This document shows, in pieces, positions 16,729-25,580 of a stretch of 64,000 bases of DNA. This DNA comes from Bacillota bacterium (GTDB lineage Bacteria > Bacillota > Clostridia > Lachnospirales > Lachnospiraceae), in the NCBI GenBank assembly GCA_023414355.1, contig JAEZOB010000055.1, forward strand, positions 62,001-126,000, in the 5' to 3' direction. Within the stretch, counting starts at the first letter, position 1. Each line of letters starts with the position of its first letter. The translations under genes were made by a program, and so were the position numbers. The notes under the pieces are model-generated. The model did not search any database, was not told the origin of the DNA, and worked only from the letters and a program-made list of their open reading frames with translations.

Positions 16729-17382
16729 TTACCAAAGTCCGTAAATCGGACCCGTGAAATAAAATACGATCATACCGATACTATTCATAAATCCGTGAAC
16801 AAGTACTGATGCCCATAAATTTCGAAACCGAAGCTTGATCAAGCTAAAGAACAATGCATCCAGCATAGTAATCAGAATTCCAATAATCCCTTGCTCTGTA
16901 TGAGCGAAACCAAATACGAACGAGGATGCAAGGATTGAAACAATGACTCCTATTTTCTTGTTCTCAAATATACTAATAATCCTGTTCTGTATCATACCTC
17001 TATATACGATTTCTTCTCCGAAAGCCGCTAATGTCCATTTCGCAGCAAGCATAACCAGCAAAAATCCAGTATTTCCTTTGAGTTTAGCAAAGTCACTAAG
17101 ATCTTGAGACATCCCTGTGATATGACTTAGTAATGGTAATAATACTGAATAATCTATAATTGTCCAAACCGCAGCAAGCAGAAAAACAATGCCTACCATT
17201 CTTAAAAATTTCGGTTGCTTTTTGAAGCCAACATCAGTAAATTTTTCTTTTCTAATTAACAAGAAAAAGCTGCCAATACCGAAGGCCAGGATTGTCGGTA
17301 TAAAAATATCAAGCAGTATCACAGAAAATATAAGCAGTAATTCAAACACAGCGATTACTTTTAGTATACTAATTTTCTTCAT
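16729..17382 (-). CDS. CPBP-family intramembrane metalloprotease
   Basis: This 217-aa protein has about seven membrane segments and the Abi/CAAX-protease motifs EEIVYRG (EExxxR), FGFAH (FxxxH) and HGFMNS (HxxxN/S). Relatives process peptides, anchor proteins or give bacteriocin immunity. The ATG at 17382, after GGTGGGGG, is preferred over 17412. It is probably monocistronic. Confidence 0.87.
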   Translation of the reverse strand: MKKISILKVIAVFELLLIFSVILLDIFIPTILAFGIGSFFLLIRKEKFTDVGFKKQPKFLRMVGIVFLLAAVWTIIDYSVLLPLLSHITGMSQDLSDFAKLKGNTGFLLVMLAAKWTLAAFGEEIVYRGMIQNRIISIFENKKIGVIVSILASSFVFGFAHTEQGIIGILITMLDALFFSLIKLRFRNLWASVLVHGFMNSIGMIVFYFTGPIYGLW

Positions 17383-17564
17383 AATTAATTCCCCCACCAA
17401 TAATTTGATCATCCCTCTATTAAGTTACATCTTTATCCATACCATAATATGTAAATGTCTCTCTATTCTAATAATTGTAATATGAAATGTCAACACAGCA
17501 ACGCTTAATTTACAGTAATTTAACGCATATCTTACCTATTCATATCATGAGCTGAAGACATCTC

Positions 17565-17612
17565 AGCTTCTTGAATTGAGAGTATCTTAGCTTCTTGAAT
17601 TGAGAGTGTATC
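17565..17612. repeat. Two 24-bp direct repeats upstream of a promoter
   Basis: AGCTTCTTGAATTGAGAGT occurs at 17565 and again at 17589, in tandem, ending just before the -35 box at 17615. The position suggests tandem activator or repressor sites. Confidence 0.75.
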
Positions 17613-17614
17613 TC

Positions 17615-17643
17615 TTGACATCATTATCCATAAAGCCTATAAT
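17615..17643 (+). promoter_or_regulatory. Consensus sigma-A promoter of the ABC operon
   Basis: A perfect TTGACA (17615-17620), a 17-bp spacer and a perfect TATAAT (17638-17643). Transcription would start near 17650, about 355 nt before the ABC ATPase. Confidence 0.88.
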
Positions 17644-17649
17644 AAAGAA

Positions 17650-18005
17650 AATATTGAAAAAGAAAGAAGGGTTTTTTTGTTAAGTGTTTCTGTAATGGAG
17701 GCCGCAACTAAATAGTTGTAAGGAACGGTTCGCGAAGCTTATCGTGATACCGTTGCCTGTGCGTAAATGCTGATTCTCAAAGCATGCTGGTCGCATGTTT
17801 TTTTCTCGTGCATTACGTACTGTCTACCTGCAGATTTGCTTTTTTATAGAATGAGTTTGATGATACTATCACGCCCGTGGAAGCATTCCTTTTGGCTGTA
17901 ATTTTATTACAGACAGGTAGACTGCAGCTCCGCGGCTTTTTTATGCCGATTTTTATGTTTTAGTATGTTATGAATCAATCGAACGAAACGAAAGGAAACA
18001 ACCAC
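17650..18005 (+). ncRNA. Candidate cis-regulatory leader with attenuator
   Basis: Hairpins CAACT/AGTTG (17705-17718) and AACGGT/ACCGTT (17724-17754) are followed by ATGCT/AGCAT (17767-17785). The last excludes a terminator stem, AAAGCATGC/GCATGTTTT (17779-17801), which ends in seven T. A second domain is closed by GTCTACCTG (17822-17830) and CAGGTAGAC (17914-17922), contains CTGTAAT/ATTACAG, and is followed by a six-T run at 17937. I do not recognise it as a known riboswitch class. Confidence 0.55.
17779..17804 (+). terminator. Attenuator terminator in the ABC leader
   Basis: CATGC (17783-17787) and GCATG (17793-17797), extended by A-T pairs, then a T run to 17804. It overlaps the alternative ATGCT/AGCAT pairing. 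Confidence 0.65.
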
Positions 18006-18986
18006 ATGAATATCATTGAAACAAAGCAATTAACTAAAGAATATCAGCGCTTTACCAAACAAGCCGGACTTCTAGGAAGTATCAAGTCCTTATTTCACAG
18101 AGAATTTGTAAATAAGACAGCCGTCTCCTCCTTCGACCTCACAGTTGCTGAGGGGGAATTCGTCGGACTGATCGGGCCAAACGGAGCCGGAAAGACAACA
18201 CTGGTCAAGATGCTGACCGGTATTATCGCTCCCTCCTCAGGGCAAATTAGTGTCGCAGGCTATTATCCGAACAAGCTGGAGAACTGCTTCAAGAAGCAAT
18301 ATGCCGTCGTCATGGGTCAGAAAAGTCAGCTTTTCTTTGAGCTGACAGCCTCTGATACCTTTCTTCTCTTCAAGGAGCTGTACCATATTCCAGAAGAGGA
18401 ATATCAAAAGAACCTGGAATATTTTATACAGTTATTTCAGGTTAAGGATATTCTGGATGTTCAGGTTCGAACCCTATCGCTCGGTGAGCGGATGAAGCTG
18501 GAACTGATTGTGGCTTTACTTCATAACCCGAAGATATTGTTCCTGGATGAGCCTACGATCGGCCTGGATGCTGTTGCTCAGAAGCAGATCCGCAGATTTT
18601 TGAAGGAGGTCAACGAAACACGTGGTACCACAATCGTGCTGACCTCTCATTATATGGAGGATATCAAAAGTCTGTGCCGACGCTGTGTCGTGATCAATGG
18701 AGGAACCAAGCTTTACGACGGAGACACGGAAACACTTTTCCTGAAATATCAGACTCACAAGAAGATTACTCTATCCTTGGAGCAGGAGGCAATTCGAAGA
18801 CCGGAATATAATTTTACCATACTGGAGGAATCTCCTTATAAACTGTCTCTACTGATCAGGAAGGAACATTCTCAGGAGCTTTTGAAGGATATTCTAAGCC
18901 AATATTCATTAAATGATATAACCATTGAGGAAGAGGACATCGGAACTGTTGTGGAGAGGATCTATACGGATACCGGCAGCAGATAA
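18006..18986 (+). CDS. ABC exporter ATP-binding protein
   Basis: This 326-aa ATPase has Walker A GPNGAGKTT, signature LSLGER, Walker B ILFLDEPTIGLD and H-loop TSHYM. The N-terminal insertion between the first strand and Walker A (SIKSLFHREFVNKTAV) is typical of ATPases paired with two DUF990/ABC2_membrane_6 permeases. The start at 18006 follows AAAGGA; an in-frame ATG at 17970 lacks a site. It is expressed from the 17615 promoter through the structured leader. The substrate is unknown. Confidence 0.9.
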   Translation: MNIIETKQLTKEYQRFTKQAGLLGSIKSLFHREFVNKTAVSSFDLTVAEGEFVGLIGPNGAGKTTLVKMLTGIIAPSSGQISVAGYYPNKLENCFKKQYAVVMGQKSQLFFELTASDTFLLFKELYHIPEEEYQKNLEYFIQLFQVKDILDVQVRTLSLGERMKLELIVALLHNPKILFLDEPTIGLDAVAQKQIRRFLKEVNETRGTTIVLTSHYMEDIKSLCRRCVVINGGTKLYDGDTETLFLKYQTHKKITLSLEQEAIRRPEYNFTILEESPYKLSLLIRKEHSQELLKDILSQYSLNDITIEEEDIGTVVERIYTDTGSR

Positions 18987-19064
18987 GGAAAGAGTTTAAG
19001 CAAATGCACTTTCAAGTGCTATACAACCAGCCTTATATAAGGCTTGCAAGAATGGAGAAACAAA

Positions 19065-19859
19065 ATGAATAAATACTTCGAAATATCTAAGATTAATTAT
19101 AAATCTCAGCTGGCGTTTCGTTTTGATATCGCCGTCAATGTCATTTTTACTGTCGCTAAAATACTCTTTGCTTATCTTTTATGGAAGGGTATCTTTGCAG
19201 ACCAAAGCCTGATCGCAGGCTTTACTTTTGATGCTATGTTATCCTATTACATCATTCATTCCTTCTTGACCCAGCTGGATATGTCTGATCAGATCAGTAA
19301 TGAAATCAGTACAAAAATCAGAGCAGGTACCTTTTCCAAATATATGGTGGTGCCCGTAAATATTCAGGGTTATTTTATGGCACAGTCAGCGGGGGCATCT
19401 GTCTTCTATCTGATTTTCAACCTATTTGCGGCGGTTGTATGGATTTTTGTATTTGGAATTCATTTTACCTTTACTGCCGACCCCTTCATCCTGCTATCCG
19501 CTCTGCTTATGGTATTGCTCGGACTGATATTCATGCTGCAGTTAAATTATTTCTTAGGCCTGTTGACACTCAAATTTCAGGATATTTATCTGTTTCTGAT
19601 GATTAAGAATAACCTTCTGGCCTTCGTAGCAGGAACCCTGATTCCACTGGTACTGCTACCGGAACCTGTAATCCGGGTTCTGCGTTACCTGCCCTTCTAT
19701 TATGTCTCTTATCTTCCATCGATGCTCCTCATCGGAAGAAACAGGGAGGAACTTGGGTTTGGATTTGTAATCATACTATTTTGGCTGCTGTTCTTCGCAG
19801 TAATAAATAAAATTACTTATGAAAGGCTTCGCGTCAAATATGACGGGGTGGGAATTTAA
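19065..19859 (+). CDS. ABC-2 permease (DUF990-like), first subunit
   Basis: This 264-aa protein has six membrane segments. It begins MNKYFEISKINYKSQLAFRFD and contains the conserved EISTKIRAGTFSKYMVVPVN cytoplasmic stretch seen in this permease family. The start at 19065 follows GGAG by 7-8 nt. The gap of 78 nt to the ATPase holds no terminator. It overlaps the next permease by 1 nt. Confidence 0.87.
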   Translation: MNKYFEISKINYKSQLAFRFDIAVNVIFTVAKILFAYLLWKGIFADQSLIAGFTFDAMLSYYIIHSFLTQLDMSDQISNEISTKIRAGTFSKYMVVPVNIQGYFMAQSAGASVFYLIFNLFAAVVWIFVFGIHFTFTADPFILLSALLMVLLGLIFMLQLNYFLGLLTLKFQDIYLFLMIKNNLLAFVAGTLIPLVLLPEPVIRVLRYLPFYYVSYLPSMLLIGRNREELGFGFVIILFWLLFFAVINKITYERLRVKYDGVGI

Positions 19860-20650
19860 TGGCTCATAATATTCGTTTTATCATAGCACTGATCCGAATG
19901 AAGCTGTCACGCATGATGGTATTTCGTCTATCATTTTTTGGAGCGTTCTTTGTGGATGGCTCCTTGTTTCTGATTCAATTACTGCTCTATCAGTCGATTT
20001 ACTCTCAGGTGGATACCATCGGAGGCTTTGGCCGGGGTGAGATGATTATTTTCATTGGTACCTTTTCCTTAATTAATGCCCTTAATATGATCATCTTCTT
20101 CTTCGGCACCAATGAGATCGGAAACAAAATAAAAAGCGGTGAACTGGATCACTATCTGACTAAGCCGGTAAATCCATTACTACGGCTTACCTTTGAAAGT
20201 GTTGATCCGGGTTCTATCCCGCTCGCGATTGCAAGTATTTTCTTAATATTATATGGAGTGAAGCAGCTGGGAGTACCGGTAACTCCCGGCACCTTTCTTC
20301 TTTACTTCTTTTATGTATTGCTCATGACCCTGCTATGGTATGATCTTCAGGTGTTGTTTCGAACCATCCCATTTTTTACTGTTTCCGCTGCCAATATCGG
20401 ACGAATGAGCGATACCGTACTGGAATTATGTATGAAGCTTCCGGGCACTATGTTTCAAGGAATTTTTAAATTGTTCTTCTATCTGATCCTGCCCTATGGG
20501 ATCATGGCAACGCTACCTACCGAGCTTCTGGCAGGAAAGCTAACACTCATGGGCTTTCTTTATGGATGTCTGATTGTTACTTTATTTACAGGGCTTACGC
20601 TCTGGTTTTGGCGCTTCGGATTAAAGCATTATCAAAGTGCCAGTAGCTAG
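19859..20650 (+). CDS. ABC-2 permease (DUF990-like), second subunit
   Basis: This 263-aa protein has six membrane segments. It shares the pattern of the first permease (GNKIKSGELDHYLTKPVNPLLRL), so the pair probably forms a heterodimer with the ATPase at 18006. Its start overlaps the first permease stop (TAATG). Its stop codon directly abuts the stop of the convergent ybaK gene with no spacer. Confidence 0.87.
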   Translation: MAHNIRFIIALIRMKLSRMMVFRLSFFGAFFVDGSLFLIQLLLYQSIYSQVDTIGGFGRGEMIIFIGTFSLINALNMIIFFFGTNEIGNKIKSGELDHYLTKPVNPLLRLTFESVDPGSIPLAIASIFLILYGVKQLGVPVTPGTFLLYFFYVLLMTLLWYDLQVLFRTIPFFTVSAANIGRMSDTVLELCMKLPGTMFQGIFKLFFYLILPYGIMATLPTELLAGKLTLMGFLYGCLIVTLFTGLTLWFWRFGLKHYQSASS

Positions 20651-21121
20651 CTATTCCGTGACATCACAGAGCTTTGCTTCGATATACTGAATTAATGCTT
20701 CTCGTGGGATACAGAGCTGACAGCCCCGTACTCCGGCGCTGACGGTAATCTCATCATAAAGAATTGCTGTCTCATCCATATAGGTAGGAAATTTCTTCTT
20801 CATACCGATGGGTGAGCAGCCCCCACGGATGTATCCGGTGGTTCCGAGTAAATCCTTAACATGCAGCATCTCAAGCTTCTTATCTCCGATTGCAGCAGCT
20901 GCTTTTTTTAGATTAAGTTCCAGATTCACAGGAATACAGAAAACTACGATTCCCTGCTTTTCTCCCTTGGCAACCAGTGTCTTAAATACCTGTTCCGTCG
21001 GCATATGAATGAGTTCTGCCACATGCTCTCCTGCCAAGTTATTCTCATCCACCTCATATTCCATAGCTTGATAGGGAATTCCTGCCTGTTCCAGGAGCCG
21101 CATTACATTTGTCTTAATCAT
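20651..21121 (-). CDS. ybaK: YbaK-type Cys-tRNA(Pro)/Cys-tRNA(Cys) deacylase
   Basis: This 156-aa YbaK/EbsC protein hydrolyses mischarged Cys-tRNA(Pro). Family features are VFKTLVAKGEKQGIVVFCIPV, the active-site Lys (LNLKKAAAAIG), the GYIRGGCSPIGMKKKFPTYMD region and SAGVRGCQL. The ATG at 21121 follows AGAGGAA; the longer frame is rejected. It converges head-on with the ABC permease. Confidence 0.93.
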   Translation of the reverse strand: MIKTNVMRLLEQAGIPYQAMEYEVDENNLAGEHVAELIHMPTEQVFKTLVAKGEKQGIVVFCIPVNLELNLKKAAAAIGDKKLEMLHVKDLLGTTGYIRGGCSPIGMKKKFPTYMDETAILYDEITVSAGVRGCQLCIPREALIQYIEAKLCDVTE

Positions 21122-21310
21122 AACTTCCTCTTTCCAACCTTGCTTCACCAGAACTTTCGGCTCCGGACATAATTACATAACGATAACTGCCGGAAGATGT
21201 CCATACTTGATTTGTAAGGACTCATAATAGAGTTCCTAGAGAGGTTCGATGCTTTCATATTTCAGGATCATTCTGGTACTTTCAGAATAATTTTCACACC
21301 TGATTTTCCT

Positions 21311-22564
21311 TCACACTTCGATCTGTTCGTCGTCTGCCAGTTTCCTGCCATGATTACGCTTAATCTGTTCATGCAGCGGTTTGCGGACTTTTTTTCTGGT
21401 TACCTCCACAAGACCTAAGGCCGTCATATCAACCAGAGTTGTTTTAACCGGGTCTTTCTTTAAATATTCCTGCAACTCCTCCATCAGAAGCTCCTTGCTC
21501 TGCTTCAGCTCCATATCGATGAAATCGATGATAATGATGCCCGACAGATTACGAAGCCTGATTTGTCTTGCAATTTCTTTGGCTGCTTCCCGGTTCACCT
21601 TCAGAAAGGTCTCCTGAACCTGTTTCTTTCCTGTGGTTGCTTTGCCGGTATTCACATCAATGACAGTCAATGCTTCTGTTGGCTGGATTACCAACGTACC
21701 TCCGGACTTCAACCAAACCATAGGCCGTATGGCCTCCTCCAACTTCTCCGGAACATCATAGAGGTTAGCAAGACTTAGTGAATGATCCTGATAAAATCTC
21801 AGCTTGTCCATATCCTCAGGCTGGGAAGTTTCTAGATAATCCTTCATATGTTCATATAATTCGATGTCATCCGTGATAAATTCGCTCACATTTTCGGTAT
21901 AACTGTCCCGAATATCGCAGATATACCCCGGAGGCGTGCTATAAAGCAGGGAGAAACGGTTCTTATGGACTCCTGAGATTCGAATGTTTTCATAGGCTTC
22001 CACCAGCTTCTTCATCTCAGCTACAATGTTCTCTTCCGGTATCATAGCGGCATTGGTCCGGATGATAAAGCCATACTCCTTGCTTACATAACGCTTTGCG
22101 ATATCCCGAAGCCTTTTTCTTTCCTTTTCGTCAAGTATTTTAGAGGATACACCTACGGCAGTTTTTCCATAGGTTAATGCTGCAAATTTACCAGTAAAGT
22201 TTAAGTTGGAGCTGACGACAGGCGCTTTGGTTTTTACATCCTCTTTGGACACCTGAACAATCAATTCATCGCCTATCTTTACCTTGGTCTCCATCAGGCC
22301 TGTATTTCCGATATATTCAGGACCGTTTGCCATGATAGGATAGCGGTTTTCGCCCATGGAATAATAACACATTCTGCCGTCTGCAATTTCGATAAAGGCG
22401 GCATTGATGTTTTTTACGATGTTCTTCACCTTACCAAGATAAATGTTACCCAAAATGCCGTCTTCCTCTGAAGTATTAACGGAAACCTGAACCATATCCC
22501 TGCCTTCAAAGGAAGCCGAAATAATCATATTATCTTTTTTGGTTATTACAAGCTTATTATCCAT
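21311..22564 (-). CDS. rng: Ribonuclease G/E-family endoribonuclease
   Basis: This 417-aa protein has an N-terminal S1-like domain (GNIYLGKVKNIVKNINAAFIEI) and a catalytic region with the two metal-binding Asp residues in TVIDVNTGK and IIIIDFIDM. It processes rRNA and mRNA ends. The C-terminus (VRKPLHEQI) ends without the CPxC Zn-link that joins protomers in E. coli RNase E/G; whether it dimerises another way is open. The ATG follows a GGGAGGGG site preceded by a purine heptamer array. Confidence 0.92.
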   Translation of the reverse strand: MDNKLVITKKDNMIISASFEGRDMVQVSVNTSEEDGILGNIYLGKVKNIVKNINAAFIEIADGRMCYYSMGENRYPIMANGPEYIGNTGLMETKVKIGDELIVQVSKEDVKTKAPVVSSNLNFTGKFAALTYGKTAVGVSSKILDEKERKRLRDIAKRYVSKEYGFIIRTNAAMIPEENIVAEMKKLVEAYENIRISGVHKNRFSLLYSTPPGYICDIRDSYTENVSEFITDDIELYEHMKDYLETSQPEDMDKLRFYQDHSLSLANLYDVPEKLEEAIRPMVWLKSGGTLVIQPTEALTVIDVNTGKATTGKKQVQETFLKVNREAAKEIARQIRLRNLSGIIIIDFIDMELKQSKELLMEELQEYLKKDPVKTTLVDMTALGLVEVTRKKVRKPLHEQIKRNHGRKLADDEQIEV

Positions 22565-22578
22565 TCCTGCCCCTCCCT

Positions 22579-22613
22579 TTATCTTTTATCTTCTATCTTT
22601 TATCTTCTATCTT
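22579..22613. repeat. Five heptamers upstream of rng
   Basis: On the plus strand TTATCTT, TTATCTT, CTATCTT, TTATCTT, CTATCTT run in perfect 7-bp register. In the rng mRNA they read as an AAGATAA-type purine tract ending about 8 nt before the ribosome site. Confidence 0.85.
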
Positions 22614-22687
22614 TATTATTCTTATATATTCTCACATATCTTTATCAGATATCTTTCAATTAGATTCTCCTGCCTGAAAAAGAATAC

Positions 22688-23503
22688 TTATCTTTCTACC
22701 TGATCAAGCGCTGCCAGTCCATCTCCCTCAGCTGCTCTTGTATATACCTCCAAGCGATGAACCTGCCATGCAAATTTCTCATAGGGTATTCCTAAGAAAT
22801 CATAGAATGCTTCCATAACAGTCTCAGGCTTCAGATTCACGGCACTTCCCGTATCCAGCTGAAGAAAGACAACGATACCATTTTGATAACAATCTGCAAC
22901 ACTATCTCCCTTTACGCTCTCTGGAAGCTGTGGCGCCAGTAAGGAAGCGCATTTCTCTTCGTATTCCTGTCTAGAGAATGCGGTCAGTGTAATCATTGGT
23001 CTGATATCAACTGCTTTTTCACTGGTTTTTGTCTTCTTATCTGTGATGATTTCCTTCTGACTTATGAACTCGCGAAAAGCAGGAATAAAGTCCTCCTGAC
23101 CATTGATGCTATCGTTGATTCTGTAACCGTCTCTTAATGAGACCAGATAATCTGCAGAACTGACTAAGGACATGGCAGTTACATTCTTCTTATTCTCCTC
23201 CCGTTCCAAAAGAGGATGAAAGCCAATGACACGAAAGCCCTCTGTCATAGCGGTATTGATTCTTTCGATCATCTGCTGAGGACTATCGCTTGACAGAAGC
23301 TGGATATCCACATACTCTGCATCGCTGGTCAGTCCTACCCCCAGAGGTGCGGCAAAGGACATGATCTGATGCGGGCTGAAGCCCTTCGTGTATTCGTTAT
23401 CTATATCAGCACGGCGAAACATTTTCTGAAAATAACGCATGACATCCAGATGACCGACGAATTTCATCGCACCGTATTTCTGAAATTTAATTCTTGCCTT
23501 CAT
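22688..23503 (-). CDS. DUF2344-family protein partnered with radical SAM
   Basis: This 271-aa protein begins MKARIKFQKYGAMKFVGHLDVMRYFQKMFRRADI and continues TKGFSPHQIMSFAAPLGVGL, both diagnostic of the DUF2344/TIGR03936 family. In many Clostridia it follows, or is fused to, the radical SAM protein encoded just upstream, which it overlaps by 17 nt here. The biochemical role is unproven; proximity to ribosomal genes suggests tRNA or rRNA modification. Confidence 0.92.
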   Translation of the reverse strand: MKARIKFQKYGAMKFVGHLDVMRYFQKMFRRADIDNEYTKGFSPHQIMSFAAPLGVGLTSDAEYVDIQLLSSDSPQQMIERINTAMTEGFRVIGFHPLLEREENKKNVTAMSLVSSADYLVSLRDGYRINDSINGQEDFIPAFREFISQKEIITDKKTKTSEKAVDIRPMITLTAFSRQEYEEKCASLLAPQLPESVKGDSVADCYQNGIVVFLQLDTGSAVNLKPETVMEAFYDFLGIPYEKFAWQVHRLEVYTRAAEGDGLAALDQVER

Positions 23504-25397
23504 GGTTATCCTCCTTGGCTGTCTCCATCATCAGTCCCTCTTCAAAGCATACCCCTCCGCCGAATTCCTTGGCTCCGCAGTTGGCACAGGCTTGTCTGCA
23601 ATTTGGCGTTACCTTTTCACCCTTGGCACGCTTATACTCCCGCAGTAGAAAATCCTTGGTCACTCCGACATCAATGAAATCCCACGGAAAGAGTTCTTCC
23701 TCCGAACGCTCTCTACAGTTGTAGAATTCCATATTGACACCGCATTCTGAAAAAGCCTTCATCCATTTATCATAATCAAAATACTCCGTCCAAGAATCAT
23801 AGAGACATCCTGCTTGATAGGCCTTATAAATCGCCTCTGCAATCCTTCTGTCACCCCTTGCAAAAACTCCCTCCAGTTCGGTCAGCTCTGCTTCGTGCCA
23901 GCTGTAACTGATACTCTTTCGGTTCAGCTGTTCATTCATCTTACTGCGCAGGTAACGCTGCCTCTCCAGATACACCTTTCCGGTGATCATGCTTGACCAT
24001 TGAAAGGGCGTAAAGGGCTTCGGAACAAAGAAGGAGGTACTGGAATTGATACTGACCTTTCCGTTTCTCTGGTCCTTCGGGATAGTATAGTACTCTCTTG
24101 CGATACGGTCGGAAAGTATGGCTATTCCTTCAATATCCTCTTCTGTTTCTGTTGGAAGCCCCAGCATAAAGTAAAGCTTTACCTTAGTCCAGCCACTCTG
24201 GAAGGCTTTCATCGCCCCACCCAGAATTGCTTCCTCCGTCAGCCCCTTATTAATGACATCACGTAGCCTCTGCGTACCTGCTTCCGGTGCAAAGGTCAGG
24301 CTGCTCTTCTTCACATCCTGTACCTTGCTCATAACATCCAGAGCAAAGGCATCGATTCGCAGAGAAGGCAGGGAAATATTCACTCCCTTACTACCAAATT
24401 CGTCAATCAGGAAATAGACCAACTCCTGAAGTTCAGAATAATCGCTGGAGCTTAGGGAGCTTAAGGATATCTCTTCATGCCCGGTGGAAGAAAGCATCTC
24501 ATAAGCACATTTCTTCAGAAATTTAAGACTTCGTTCTCTGGTCGGACGGTAGATCATTCCTGCCTGGCAGAAACGGCAGCCTCGGATGCAGCCCCTCTGA
24601 ATCTCAAGTACTACTCTGTCCTGTGTGGCACGGATAAAGGGTACCAAGGGTTTTGTCGGATAATAGGTATCGCTCAAATTCATCTCGACCTGTTTCTTCA
24701 CAGTTGTAGGCGCATGGGGATTGTTCGGAGTAAAGCTCTCGATGGTACCGTCTTCCTTATATTTTACATCATAAAAAACAGGCACATACATTCCCTCGAT
24801 CTGTGCCACGCGCTCCAAATATTCTTTTCTTGTCTTACCTGCTTTCTTATATTCCTTATAAGTATCGAGGAGCTCCTGATAGGCAGTCTCTCCTTCTCCG
24901 ATATAGAAGAAATCGAAGAACTCCGCAATCGGTTCAGGATTATAGCTGCAGGGTCCTCCGCCAATCACAATCGGATGCTCTTCGGTTCTATCCTTCGCAT
25001 AAATTGGGATGCCGGACAGTTCTAATACCTGAAGGATATTGGTATAGCACATTTCATACTGAAGCGTGATACCGAGAAAATCAAAATTTCTCACCGGCTC
25101 CTGCGTTTCAAGGGCAAAAAGGGGAATATTCTTCTCCCTCATCAGCTTGTCCAAATCTACCCAAGGCGAATAGACACGCTCACAGTAGGTATCCTCTCTC
25201 CGATTGAACATATCATAGAGAATCTGAATCCCCAGGTGAGACATGCCGATCTCATACACATCGGGAAAACACATACAGAACCTGATATCAACCTTTGTAG
25301 GATCCTTTACAGTCATATTGACTTCACCGCCGATATATCTGGCTGGTTTTTCTATAGTTAACAGTATTTCGTCGGATAATGCTAATTTTCTCATCAT
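23487..25397 (-). CDS. TIGR03960-family B12-binding-type radical SAM protein
   Basis: This 636-aa protein has an N-terminal Rossmann-like region (about 40-200; IVIGGGPCSYNPEPIAEFFDFFYIGEGE) and a radical SAM core with the CxxxCxxC cluster in RGCIRGCRFCQAG at about residue 270-280. A Cys-rich tail follows (NCRQACANCGAKEFGGGVC), possibly binding a second cluster or zinc. It starts the radical SAM-DUF2344-RNase G block. ATG ATG at the start both follow AAAGGA. Confidence 0.92.
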   Translation of the reverse strand: MMRKLALSDEILLTIEKPARYIGGEVNMTVKDPTKVDIRFCMCFPDVYEIGMSHLGIQILYDMFNRREDTYCERVYSPWVDLDKLMREKNIPLFALETQEPVRNFDFLGITLQYEMCYTNILQVLELSGIPIYAKDRTEEHPIVIGGGPCSYNPEPIAEFFDFFYIGEGETAYQELLDTYKEYKKAGKTRKEYLERVAQIEGMYVPVFYDVKYKEDGTIESFTPNNPHAPTTVKKQVEMNLSDTYYPTKPLVPFIRATQDRVVLEIQRGCIRGCRFCQAGMIYRPTRERSLKFLKKCAYEMLSSTGHEEISLSSLSSSDYSELQELVYFLIDEFGSKGVNISLPSLRIDAFALDVMSKVQDVKKSSLTFAPEAGTQRLRDVINKGLTEEAILGGAMKAFQSGWTKVKLYFMLGLPTETEEDIEGIAILSDRIAREYYTIPKDQRNGKVSINSSTSFFVPKPFTPFQWSSMITGKVYLERQRYLRSKMNEQLNRKSISYSWHEAELTELEGVFARGDRRIAEAIYKAYQAGCLYDSWTEYFDYDKWMKAFSECGVNMEFYNCRERSEEELFPWDFIDVGVTKDFLLREYKRAKGEKVTPNCRQACANCGAKEFGGGVCFEEGLMMETAKEDNHEGKN

Positions 25398-25580
25398 AGA
25401 TTCCTTTCCAATCAGTCCCGGTATCTACGGCTTGCATCAGTGTCTGCATTGCTTTCATACACCCGGCTGTTTCTCTGATGTGGACTGCACATCTATGACG
25501 TATTATAACTGATATGAGCATAAATATCAACGAACAAAACTGTTTCGCTCTATCTTCACGTTCGCGCGCTGAATTCTTTT

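Larger units (their letters stand above)
17413..18005. other. 593-bp regulatory gap with structured leader
   Basis: It holds a 24-bp direct repeat (17565-17612), a consensus promoter, and a long leader that could act as an attenuator. No protein gene is supported apart from a possible six-codon ATG...TAG frame starting at about 17694. Confidence 0.6.

Noticed and set aside
23494..25069. Several plus-strand open frames across the radical SAM gene
   Set aside because: They are shadows of the conserved minus-strand gene, without ribosome sites or conserved motifs.
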